Shown in pieces: positions 1 to 6,643 of a stretch of DNA of 6,646 nucleotides. Made by a program: the position numbers and the translations under genes. Source of the DNA: CAXGTL01 sp964012725 (lineage in GTDB: Archaea > Nanobdellota > Nanobdellia > Woesearchaeales > CAXGTL01); the NCBI GenBank assembly GCA_964012725.1, contig CAXGTL010000032.1:1-6646 (forward strand), read 5' to 3'. The first letter of the stretch is position 1. Every line of letters starts with the position of its first letter. The notes beneath the pieces were generated by a model. That model searched no databases. It was not told where the DNA came from and worked only from the letters and a program-made list of their open reading frames with translations.

Positions 1-3000
1 CCAGTTTATACAAATGGAACTTTTAAGGAAAATTCTTCCTCTTTAACCTTAAATGTTTCTGTAATTGATTCAGGTTCGGGAAATACAAGTAGTGCTTGTA
101 TTTTTGACATTAATGGAACAAATCAAACAATTGATGTTTCTTCTAATTGGTGTAATATTACTATTGGAAATTTAACAGGTCTTGCAGATGGAAATCAAAC
201 AATTTCTGTATATGCAAATGATACTGTGAATAATCTTGGTTTGAATAATTCTTTTGTTGTTCAAATGGATTCAACAAATCCTTTAATAGATTATAATACT
301 TCAACTGAATCAAATAATACTAATTTTTCAAGAAATTATATTTATGCAAATATTACTTTAACAGAAACAAATCCAAGTTATTACACTTATAGATTATATA
401 ATTCAACTTCAGAAGTAAACACAACATTATATACTTCAGTGGTAAGATTAATTAATTGGACAAATCTTCCTGACGGAAATTATACATATAATGTAACTGT
501 GAATGATAGTGCTGGAAACTCAAATACAACTTTAACTAGAACAATAGCCCTTGATAATGTTAATTCTTCTGTTACTCTAAATACACCTGTTTCAAATGCT
601 AACTTGTCCACAGTATCTAATCCAACAATACTAAATGCAACTGTAACTGATGCAACTTCAAATGTTTCAAGTGTTATATTTAATATTTCAAATTCAAGTT
701 CATATGTAACTTTTAATGCAAATTATTCAGGAGGTTATTGGATAAATGCTACATTTAATACAACTAATTTTGAAGAAGGATCCCATAATTTAACTGTAAT
801 TGCAACAGATTATGCTGGAAATATAAATAACAGTGTAATAGTAAACTTTACAATTGATAATATTATTCCTTCTCTAAATAGTTCTAATATTACAGATGCT
901 TATTATAATGGATCAGATTATTTCTTTTCTCCTTCAAACCAAGATGGATTATATGATTCAATAAGCATTATTGCAAATTCATCTGAAACAGTTGATTGGG
1001 GGACAACTAGAGTATATAATTCTACAAGCTATGCAGTAAAAACTTTTAATTCAGTAAGTGATAATACTTCTATTTTGAAACCATGGGATGGTAATGAAAC
1101 TGCATCAGGAGCTTCAAAAAATTGGGCTGATGGTACATATATAATAAACACAACAATAACAGATATTGCAGGAAATTCAAATGGAACTCAAATTGCAACA
1201 AACTTATTTGCAGATAATACAGGACCAAATATATCAAGTTTAAACAAAACCCCTTCAATAAGTTATAATAATGATAGTGTTGTAATAAACGCTTCAATTG
1301 TTGATGCTCTTTTAAACACAAGTTCTGTTTGGATTAAAGGAAATTGGAATGGCACATTTGTTAATTATACTTTAAACTCTTCTAGTGGAAATAATAATTA
1401 TTCTTATACAATTACTTCAGGAAATTTTTCAAATCAAGAAATTGTAAATTATACTTGGTATGCAAATGACACTATTGGGAATGAAATTAATAGTTCATTA
1501 CAATCATTTACAGTTACTAACAGAGTTCCTGCATTTAATTCAAGTCTTAATATTAGTGATTTATCATGGGTGGAAGATAGTGGTCAAGGAAGTGTTAATT
1601 TAACATCACGTTTTTATGATTTTGATAATGATAGTTTAAACCATACAGCAATAGTTAATGATACAAATATAACAGTATCTATAAATAATATTACAAAAAT
1701 AGCAACACTAACTTCTGCAACAGATTGGAATGGAAATGCAACTGTAACTTTTTATGCAGTAGATGCTTATAGTGGTAATGGTTCAAGCAATGTTGTTAAT
1801 ATAACTGTGTTAAATGATGCTAATGAACCTCCTTTACTTACTTCTCCAGTAAGTCCTGTTAATTTTAGCGAGGATTTAAACACAACTTTTACATTGATTT
1901 GCAGTCCTGGAACAGGTGAAAATGCTACTCAAAATTGTACTAATTACAGATATGATTCAGATTATTCAGGTTATGATTCTAATGTGAGTGTAACTGTTAA
2001 TTCTACAACAGGTGTTGTTGTTTTGAATGCTTCACTTGATTGGTATAATACAACATATGTAAAATTCCAAGTAGATGATAATGGAACTCCTGTACAGACA
2101 GATGATTTAATTATTTTGATAAATGTAACTTCAGTAAATGACTTACCTGTAATTAATTATTCAGCAGGAACATTTAATCAAACGCAAACAGAAGATTATG
2201 GAAATTGGACACTTAACTTAAGCATATTTGAAACAGATGTTGATTTTGAAGATAGTGGAGCTAATTTAACATGGACTATTGGAAATGTTAATACTTCCTT
2301 AATTAATGCTACACTTAATACTACAACAGAAATAATAACTTTTACAACAGTTTCTAATGCACAAGGAACAAATTCATTAACAATAAATTTAACTGATTCA
2401 AACAATGCAACAACAAATGCAACTTTATTAGTAAATATTACTTCAGTAAATGACTTACCTGTAATAAATGCAACAATTCCAAATCAATCAATCTATGATA
2501 ATGGCACTTCTCTAAGTTTAGACCTATCAAGTTATTGTGATGATTCAAATGATTCAAATACAGATTTATTCTGGACTGTAAGTAATATTAACACTTCCTT
2601 GTGGACGATTCCTATAACAGGAATTAATTATCCTAGTCCTTTATTATTTCAAACACAATCAGGTATTGCTAATTTAACAAATGTAACAGATACAATAAAT
2701 ATTTCTTGTACAGATACTGCTAATTCTAGTTCACAAAATGTTACATTTACAATTATTCCATTCAATGACGCACCTTCAGTTATATCAGATACTGGAAGAA
2801 CCCCTACAAATAATTCAAATGTTACATCTGCAACAAATCAATTTACATTAGACTGGGCAGATTCAACAGATCCTGAAAATCAAACATTAAGTTATTACAT
2901 ATTTTTAGGAAATACTACAACACCTTCTTTAAATGGAACAAGTTCTATTTCGCAATATAATGCAAGTAATTTAACAGATAATACAACTTATTATTGGAAT

Positions 3001-5283
3001 GTAATAGCAAGTGACTCTGTTAAAAATTCTAGTGCTTCAACAACATGGCAATTTACAACAGATTTTGATAATGCTCCGAACATAACTGTTTATGCACCAC
3101 TTACAAATTCGACAATATCTGAAAATCAAACATTAGAATTTAATGCAACAATTTTTGATTCAGATGGAAATAATATGACTTATAATTGGACAATTGATAA
3201 TCTTCAAAATTCAACTGGAACAACTTCAACAAATAATGAAACAATATTTTTTAATTACACACCTGCATTTAATGATTCTGGTTCACATACCATTAAATTA
3301 TCTTTTAAAGATACAAATAATAATTCTGGAACAGCAAGATCATGGTTAATAACAGTTTCAAATAATAATAGAGCTCCAACTTTGGATACCATAATTAATT
3401 ATTCTGTAAACGAAGATTCAACTTTGACTTTTAATATAAGTGGCTCAGATCTTGATTCAGACACTTTAACATATAGTTCAAATCTTAGTTCAATTACAAT
3501 TACTAAAACAAATAATACCTTTGCAAGTATTAGTTGGACACCTACAAATAGTAATGTTGGAACTAATTTAATCAACTTTTCATTAAGTGATGGAACTGCA
3601 ACAGCATATCAAACTATAACCATTACAGTAAATAACACAAATGATGCACCAACAATAACAAGTTCTTCTCCAATATCAGATTCAATAATAAAGAATGGAA
3701 CTAGCCAAATATTTTCAGTTAGCACAAGTGATGATGATAGTGATTCATTAACTATAACATGGTATATTAATGGAACTTCTAGTGGAACAGGAAGCAGTAA
3801 AAATATTACGCAAACAACTTCAAATAGTTCAGACATCTTTAATATTACAGCAATTGTTTCAGATGGAAATACAACAATTTCAAAAACATGGTATTTAACT
3901 GTGGCTAATATTCCCATAACAAATACATTTACAGGAAGTGGAACAACTAATTTTTCAGCAATATCTAATTTAAGCTCTGCAGAAAATATTGTTCTTGCAG
4001 AAACAGATGGAAAAATTAATTTTAGTGGTGAAGTTTTAGATTTAAGCAATGTTTTAGATTTAGATAATAATGTTAAAATTGAAAATGGAATTGTTGCAAT
4101 AAATTCTTCAAAATATTCCCAGTTAAATAAATCAGCAACAATAACTTTAACAGGATTAAGTTATGATAAAGTTCCAAAGATTTTTTACAATAATGGATTT
4201 ACTACAACATCAAGTGAAATAACAACTGAATGTGATTTTTGTGATGTTATTAGTTTTACTGATGCACCAACAAGTAGTGGAATAGTTGTATTTGAAGTGG
4301 ATCATTTCAGCTCTTTCAAAGTTGGAGAAAGTGAAAGTGAATTTGATTTAGATTCATTTGATGACTTGGATTTATGTGAAGAAGGAATTCAAGGTGATTT
4401 GGAATTAGAAATTGAAAAGCCAGATAAAGGAGATGACTTCCAAGTGGGAGACACAATAAAAATAAGAGTAGAAGTAACAAATGATGCTGATGAAGATAAA
4501 GATATTATTGTTGAAGCATCATTATATAATATTGATGAAGACGATGAAGAAGAAAGTGTTGAAAGTGATGAAGAAGAAATAAATGAAGGAGATAGTGAAA
4601 CATTTAAATTAGAAATAGATTTTCTAGATAATTTTAATGATGGTGATGATTATGTAATCTTTGTCAAAGCATATGAAGATAATGAAGAAGATAATGAATG
4701 TGATCAAGCTGCAGTTGAAATTAATTTAGAAAGAGAAAATCATGACGTTATCATTAAAGATGTAACATTCACCCCTCAAACAGTTTATTCTGGCAATAAA
4801 ATTAATATATTTGTTGATGTGGAGAATATTGGAAGCAATGACGAAGATATTTATGTAACTTTAGAAAATAGTGTTTTAGAAATTTCTGAAAGAAGTGAAA
4901 CTTTTGAATTAGAAGAATATGGGGATGATGATTTCTCTACTCAGATGTTTTTTGTAAAAATTCCTAGTGATGCAGAAGAAGGAGAATATTTGTTAAAAAC
5001 AAAGGTGGTATTTGATGATGGAAGCGACGAAAGAACAGAAACAATCTCTGTTTTTAAAGCATTATCATTAACAACAGGATTTGATGGAAGTTTTACAAAT
5101 CTTATAGATGAAGAAAAAAGAACAGAAGTTATAAAAATAGAAAAAGAATCTAAAAAACTTAGAGTCATAGATAGCGAGAAATTATCAAATAATAATTATT
5201 TATTTGTTTTTGCACTTGGATTTGGGATAATAATTTTGCTTTTATTAATAATTGTTGTATTAAATTCAAAGAAAAGAAAATAA
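1..5283 (+). CDS. Giant multi-repeat cell-surface (S-layer-like) glycoprotein, 5' partial
   Basis: The reading frame is open from base 1 to the TAA at 5281-5283, giving 1760 residues with the N terminus missing. The GTG at 226 lies inside a repeat and is not a real start. Order by window residue: about 1-515, five Ig-like repeats with a 'DG.Y..NVTV.D.AGN' motif at nt 187, 472, 775, 1129 and 1435; 516-933, cadherin-like repeats ending in 'VNDLPVIN' or 'NDAP'; 934-1026, FN3-like ('TTYYWNVIASDS'); 1027-1305, PKD- and cadherin-like; 1306-1442, a domain ending 'FEVDHFSSFKVG'; 1443-1690, an acidic region with two CARDB-like folds; 1733-1754, a transmembrane helix; then the tail SKKRK. N-x-S/T sequons are dense up to nt 4126 and absent after it. 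This C-terminal architecture resembles putative S-layer proteins of DPANN archaea. Inferred role: a heavily glycosylated surface or adhesion protein. No catalytic motif was recognised. Confidence 0.9.
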   Translation, partial: PVYTNGTFKENSSSLTLNVSVIDSGSGNTSSACIFDINGTNQTIDVSSNWCNITIGNLTGLADGNQTISVYANDTVNNLGLNNSFVVQMDSTNPLIDYNTSTESNNTNFSRNYIYANITLTETNPSYYTYRLYNSTSEVNTTLYTSVVRLINWTNLPDGNYTYNVTVNDSAGNSNTTLTRTIALDNVNSSVTLNTPVSNANLSTVSNPTILNATVTDATSNVSSVIFNISNSSSYVTFNANYSGGYWINATFNTTNFEEGSHNLTVIATDYAGNINNSVIVNFTIDNIIPSLNSSNITDAYYNGSDYFFSPSNQDGLYDSISIIANSSETVDWGTTRVYNSTSYAVKTFNSVSDNTSILKPWDGNETASGASKNWADGTYIINTTITDIAGNSNGTQIATNLFADNTGPNISSLNKTPSISYNNDSVVINASIVDALLNTSSVWIKGNWNGTFVNYTLNSSSGNNNYSYTITSGNFSNQEIVNYTWYANDTIGNEINSSLQSFTVTNRVPAFNSSLNISDLSWVEDSGQGSVNLTSRFYDFDNDSLNHTAIVNDTNITVSINNITKIATLTSATDWNGNATVTFYAVDAYSGNGSSNVVNITVLNDANEPPLLTSPVSPVNFSEDLNTTFTLICSPGTGENATQNCTNYRYDSDYSGYDSNVSVTVNSTTGVVVLNASLDWYNTTYVKFQVDDNGTPVQTDDLIILINVTSVNDLPVINYSAGTFNQTQTEDYGNWTLNLSIFETDVDFEDSGANLTWTIGNVNTSLINATLNTTTEIITFTTVSNAQGTNSLTINLTDSNNATTNATLLVNITSVNDLPVINATIPNQSIYDNGTSLSLDLSSYCDDSNDSNTDLFWTVSNINTSLWTIPITGINYPSPLLFQTQSGIANLTNVTDTINISCTDTANSSSQNVTFTIIPFNDAPSVISDTGRTPTNNSNVTSATNQFTLDWADSTDPENQTLSYYIFLGNTTTPSLNGTSSISQYNASNLTDNTTYYWNVIASDSVKNSSASTTWQFTTDFDNAPNITVYAPLTNSTISENQTLEFNATIFDSDGNNMTYNWTIDNLQNSTGTTSTNNETIFFNYTPAFNDSGSHTIKLSFKDTNNNSGTARSWLITVSNNNRAPTLDTIINYSVNEDSTLTFNISGSDLDSDTLTYSSNLSSITITKTNNTFASISWTPTNSNVGTNLINFSLSDGTATAYQTITITVNNTNDAPTITSSSPISDSIIKNGTSQIFSVSTSDDDSDSLTITWYINGTSSGTGSSKNITQTTSNSSDIFNITAIVSDGNTTISKTWYLTVANIPITNTFTGSGTTNFSAISNLSSAENIVLAETDGKINFSGEVLDLSNVLDLDNNVKIENGIVAINSSKYSQLNKSATITLTGLSYDKVPKIFYNNGFTTTSSEITTECDFCDVISFTDAPTSSGIVVFEVDHFSSFKVGESESEFDLDSFDDLDLCEEGIQGDLELEIEKPDKGDDFQVGDTIKIRVEVTNDADEDKDIIVEASLYNIDEDDEEESVESDEEEINEGDSETFKLEIDFLDNFNDGDDYVIFVKAYEDNEEDNECDQAAVEINLERENHDVIIKDVTFTPQTVYSGNKINIFVDVENIGSNDEDIYVTLENSVLEISERSETFELEEYGDDDFSTQMFFVKIPSDAEEGEYLLKTKVVFDDGSDERTETISVFKALSLTTGFDGSFTNLIDEEKRTEVIKIEKESKKLRVIDSEKLSNNNYLFVFALGFGIIILLLLIIVVLNSKKRK
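2128..2153 (+). repeat. 26-bp direct repeat, copy 1
   Basis: A 26-base sequence is repeated exactly at 2440-2465, 312 bases (104 codons) further on and in frame. It encodes T-S-V-N-D-L-P-V at the end of a cadherin-like domain. Synonymous positions are identical too, in contrast with the other domain junctions of this gene, so recent internal duplication or gene conversion is likely. Confidence 0.85.
2440..2465 (+). repeat. 26-bp direct repeat, copy 2
   Basis: Exact second copy of the 26-base sequence at 2128-2153, in the same reading frame, marking the next domain boundary. The two copies bracket one complete cadherin-like unit of about 104 residues, so recombination between them would remove or add one whole domain without breaking the frame. 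Confidence 0.85.
4327..5070 (+). other. Acidic CARDB-like stalk of the giant protein
   Basis: This is a sub-region of the giant gene (residues 1443-1690). It holds two beta-rich units. The first, at 4327-4740, is packed with Asp and Glu (for example 'DEDDEEESVESDEEE') and carries Cys in 'DLCEEG' and 'NECDQ', which could form a disulfide across the unit. The second, at 4741-5070, starts 'HDVIIKDVTFTPQTV', contains 'VDVENIGS' and ends near 'ERTETISV', the layout of a CARDB domain. Similar pairs sit just outside the membrane in DPANN putative S-layer proteins (recalled, not searched). The unit has no N-glycosylation sequon, unlike everything upstream. The acidity suggests cation binding or a rigid charged stalk; that is inference. 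Confidence 0.65.
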
Positions 5284-5291
5284 TAAAGTAA

Positions 5292-5298
5292 GGGGTGA
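5292..5298 (+). promoter_or_regulatory. Shine-Dalgarno site before the NAH-repeat gene
   Basis: GGGGTGA, whose GGTGA part matches the 3' end of 16S rRNA. It lies 4 bases before an ATG at 5303 but 14 bases before the ATG at 5313 that opens the signal-peptide frame. The best-spaced ATG is therefore in the wrong frame: it reads 30 codons to a TGA at 5393-5395. The spacing thus argues against the start required by the protein. Confidence 0.6.
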
Positions 5299-5300
5299 GA

Positions 5301-5320
5301 AAATGAAAAAAAATGAAAAA
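5301..5320 (+). repeat. 10-bp tandem duplication carrying two ATG codons
   Basis: Bases 5301-5310 and 5311-5320 are identical (aaatgaaaaa twice), giving ATGs at 5303 and 5313 in different frames with an A8 run (5306-5313) between them. Removing one A would bring both into frame as M-K-K-M-K-K-Q. The duplication sits exactly at the translation start of the next gene. Confidence 0.85.
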
Positions 5321-6032
5321 ACAACTAATGATAAGTTTGGTAATTCTGTTTTTAGCAGTAACTACCTTAATTTCAGCTACAGAAGAAAATTGTGAAATTA
5401 TTTCTGCAGACACTCCAGACATAGACTCTAATAAAATTATAATGGCATTGTCTAGTACTGCAAATGCTCATGGAGAACTGGCAAGTGAAGGAAATTATGA
5501 TTATATTTTATACTGTGATTTTTCAGGCAGCTTGACTTGTGATGGACAAAATAAAATAATAGGTTTATCTTCAGAAACTAATGCTCATGCAGAAATTCCA
5601 GATGGAACAACTTATTCTTTTGAGGTCTGTTATTCTGATTTAAGTTGCAGAAGTTCTTCTAGTTGTAATAGTAATGAAATAAGTATGCTATCATTATCTT
5701 CTAACTCAAATGCACATATTGGAGGAATAAATGATTATGATATAAAGATTTGCTGTCAAATTGAAGAAGACGAAGATAACGATGATGAAAATGATAATGA
5801 TGGAGGAGGTTCTAGTTCTAAAAGAAGTAGAAGAACAATGAATCTTAATTTCCCTACTTTAATAAGTTCTCCTACAAGCAGTATCTCTGTACCACTATCT
5901 ATTATAGATATAGATAAAGAAGTAGAAAAACCAACAAATAGTTTAATATGGTTTTTAATTTTAGAAGCACTAATTATTTTAATAATTATCTTATTCTTGT
6001 TAAGAAGAATATTTGTTAAAAGAAAAAAATGA
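5313..6032 (+). CDS. Secreted single-pass membrane protein with three Cys/NAH repeats
   Basis: 239 residues. Residues 1-22 form a signal peptide (MKKQ, hydrophobic core, likely cut after LISA). The exterior region has three copies of N-[KE]-I-x(2,4)-L-S-S-x(2)-N-A-H-x(12-15)-C at residues 40-68, 80-106 and 121-148. Eight cysteines (27, 68, 76, 106, 112, 118, 147, 148) could form disulfides. Then come an acidic run (EEDEDNDDENDND, 151-163), a GGGSSS linker, a basic KRSRR (170-174), a Ser/Pro-rich stretch, a transmembrane helix at about 211-230 and a tail ending KRKK. There is no N-x-S/T sequon. ATG 5313 was chosen because a TGA at 5304-5306 closes the frame upstream and the signal peptide needs it. 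It lies 29 bases after the giant surface gene and shares its anchor design, so the two are probably co-transcribed. I recall similar 'LSS.TNAH' motifs in archaeal surface proteins, but I know no function. Confidence 0.88.
   Translation: MKKQLMISLVILFLAVTTLISATEENCEIISADTPDIDSNKIIMALSSTANAHGELASEGNYDYILYCDFSGSLTCDGQNKIIGLSSETNAHAEIPDGTTYSFEVCYSDLSCRSSSSCNSNEISMLSLSSNSNAHIGGINDYDIKICCQIEEDEDNDDENDNDGGGSSSKRSRRTMNLNFPTLISSPTSSISVPLSIIDIDKEVEKPTNSLIWFLILEALIILIIILFLLRRIFVKRKK
5430..5756 (+). repeat. Three protein-level NAH repeats
   Basis: Units at about 5430-5516, 5550-5630 and 5673-5756, with a period of about 40 residues. Invariant positions are N, I, L-S-S, N-A-H and a Cys following an aromatic-rich strand (YDYILYC, YSFEVC, YDIKICC). 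The DNA of the units is only loosely similar, so the duplication is old and the motif is held by selection. The conserved His and Cys might bind a metal or shape a small disulfide-closed beta unit; neither can be settled from the sequence. Confidence 0.8.
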
Positions 6033-6229
6033 AATCAAGAGATGTGGAAAGACGGAATATTCCTAAAGGAAGTCTTGTAGAACTCAGGTATATAGATCCT
6101 ATTGAATGTAATGAGCCAGTTTATTTTGAAGGTGTTGAAAGAAAGAGGAAGTATAGTGATGGTGTAGATATGTTGCTTTGTAGAGAACCTAACACAACAA
6201 GATTAATTAAAAAAAATTGGAAGCTATAA
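6029..6229 (+). CDS. Small basic hypothetical protein, translationally coupled
   Basis: 66 residues. I do not recognise the family. The ATG at 6029 overlaps the stop of the NAH-repeat gene as ATGA, and no Shine-Dalgarno site is visible just upstream, so translation by reinitiation or coupling is likely. There is no signal peptide or transmembrane segment, and the protein is moderately basic (N-terminal KSRDVERR, central ERKRK, C-terminal KKNWK). The pattern 'IPKGSLVELRYIDP' followed by further short strands could suit a small beta-barrel of the SH3 or Sm-like size class, which would fit nucleic-acid binding; that is only a guess from composition. Two cysteines, in 'IECNE' and 'LLCRE', are present. 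Tight coupling to two envelope genes suggests a partner role or simple operon hitch-hiking. It is probably real given the overlap and the sensible composition. Confidence 0.7.
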   Translation: MKSRDVERRNIPKGSLVELRYIDPIECNEPVYFEGVERKRKYSDGVDMLLCREPNTTRLIKKNWKL

Positions 6230-6250
6230 GTGATATATATATTTACGAAC

Positions 6251-6266
6251 GAAAAAAATATAAAAG
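6251..6266 (+). promoter_or_regulatory. Archaeal-type BRE/TATA promoter for the SRP RNA
   Basis: A purine-rich BRE-like GAAAAAAA runs directly into TATAAAAG (6259-6266). With usual archaeal spacing, transcription would start near 6288-6292, about 10 bases before the helix 1 strand at 6301. I see no -35/-10 pair at suitable spacing for a bacterial promoter. A second AT alternation (6231-6240) lies upstream but is less TATA-like. In such an A+T-rich genome a chance match is possible. Confidence 0.6.
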
Positions 6267-6300
6267 TTAATCTTAAAAACCCTAATTCTTATGTTTTTAT

Positions 6301-6561
6301 GTAGACTAGGTTAGCGGGTTAGCCCTCCGCTATTTGCAAATGGGCTTTATGGCAGACTGTAAGAGGGGGCGTGATAAGAGAGTTGGAAAGTCCTTTGTTC
6401 CAACGTTGATGTTTTGTCCGCTTTGATCTTGCAGATGCGAATCGGGTCAGACCTTGATCGGAGCAGCCCTAAACATTTGTTAAGGTGCTTGGTGGGTCGC
6501 AGAACTGAGGAAGAATAAAGGTTAGCTTTTCAGTAATTTTTGAGCAAACCCTTGAGTCTAC
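6301..6561 (+). ncRNA. Signal recognition particle RNA (7S/SRP RNA)
   Basis: RNA scaffold of the SRP, which binds SRP54/Ffh and targets signal-peptide and membrane proteins to the translocon. Helix 8 carries the signature: GGGTCAG (6444-6450) opposite AGCAGCCC (6462-6469), closed by CAGATG/CATTTG (6432-6437/6474-6479). Helix 5 pairs along its length: 6426-6430/6482-6486, 6418-6421/6492-6495, 6411-6416/6500-6505, 6398-6401/6509-6512, 6392-6396/6517-6521 and 6382-6390/6526-6534. Helix 1 is GTAGACT/AGTCTAC (6301-6307/6555-6561). The Alu domain has helix 3 (AGCGG/CCGCT), and its loop AGCCC (6321-6325) is complementary to GGGCT (6342-6346) in the helix 4 region. No helix 6 fits between helices 5 and 8. 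The ends are set by helix 1 and are uncertain by 10 or more bases; the transcript may run into the trailer. All pairings were read by eye. Confidence 0.88.
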
Positions 6562-6612
6562 GCGAGGACACCAAGGTTTCCTTCGCTTAACCTTCCTTTA
6601 AGTTTGTACTCA
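6562..6612 (+). other. Structured 3' trailer of the SRP RNA
   Basis: GCGA+GGA (6562-6568) pairs with TCC+TCGC (6579-6586, one bulged T), a 7-bp hairpin directly after helix 1. ACTCAAGG (6608-6615) is an exact complement of CCTTGAGT (6550-6557), which overlaps the 3' strand of helix 1. CGCTTAACCT (6584-6593) can also pair with AGGTTAGCG (6308-6316) with one bulge. This suggests either a processed precursor with alternative folds or a mature RNA longer than the conservative call. No gene is seen here. Confidence 0.45.
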
Positions 6613-6643
6613 AGGTTGATTGACAACCTACGGTTTTCTTTTA
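6613..6643 (+). terminator. Hairpin plus T-tract terminator
   Basis: AGGTTG (6613-6618) pairs with CAACCT (6624-6629) around a 5-base loop, followed by a T-rich run (ggttttctttt). T-runs alone can end archaeal transcription, and the hairpin plus T-run would also work in bacteria. It is placed to end the SRP RNA transcript. The GG half of the hairpin is shared with the competing CCTTGAGT/ACTCAAGG stem. Confidence 0.5.

Noticed and set aside
1070..1321. 83-codon minus-strand frame, and similar ones at 2196-2405, 4941-5168 and 5165-5422
   Set aside because: Low-complexity translations antisense to a well-supported coding region; shadows of the real genes.
3609..4049. 146-codon open frame on the minus strand
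   Set aside because: It lies opposite the giant repeat gene; its open frame follows from that gene's skewed codon use, and the translation shows no recognisable domain or promoter.
4531..4600. Purine-rich low-complexity DNA tract as a regulatory element
   Set aside because: Fully explained by GAA/GAT codons encoding the Glu/Asp-rich stalk.
5303..5395. 30-codon frame from the first ATG as a real gene
   Set aside because: Its translation is the out-of-frame version of the signal-peptide coding region with no protein-like features; treated as a decoy start in the findings.
6385..6393. GGAAAGTCC, resembling the RNase P RNA signature GAGGAAAGUCC
   Set aside because: The other RNase P conserved blocks are absent or too loose, and the segment pairs well as part of SRP helix 5 (6382-6390/6526-6534).
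6382..6404. Local hairpin GTTGGAA/TTCCAAC as a possible separate helix 6
   Set aside because: It lies too far from helix 8, its loop is not GNAR, and the same bases pair better with the 3' strand of helix 5.
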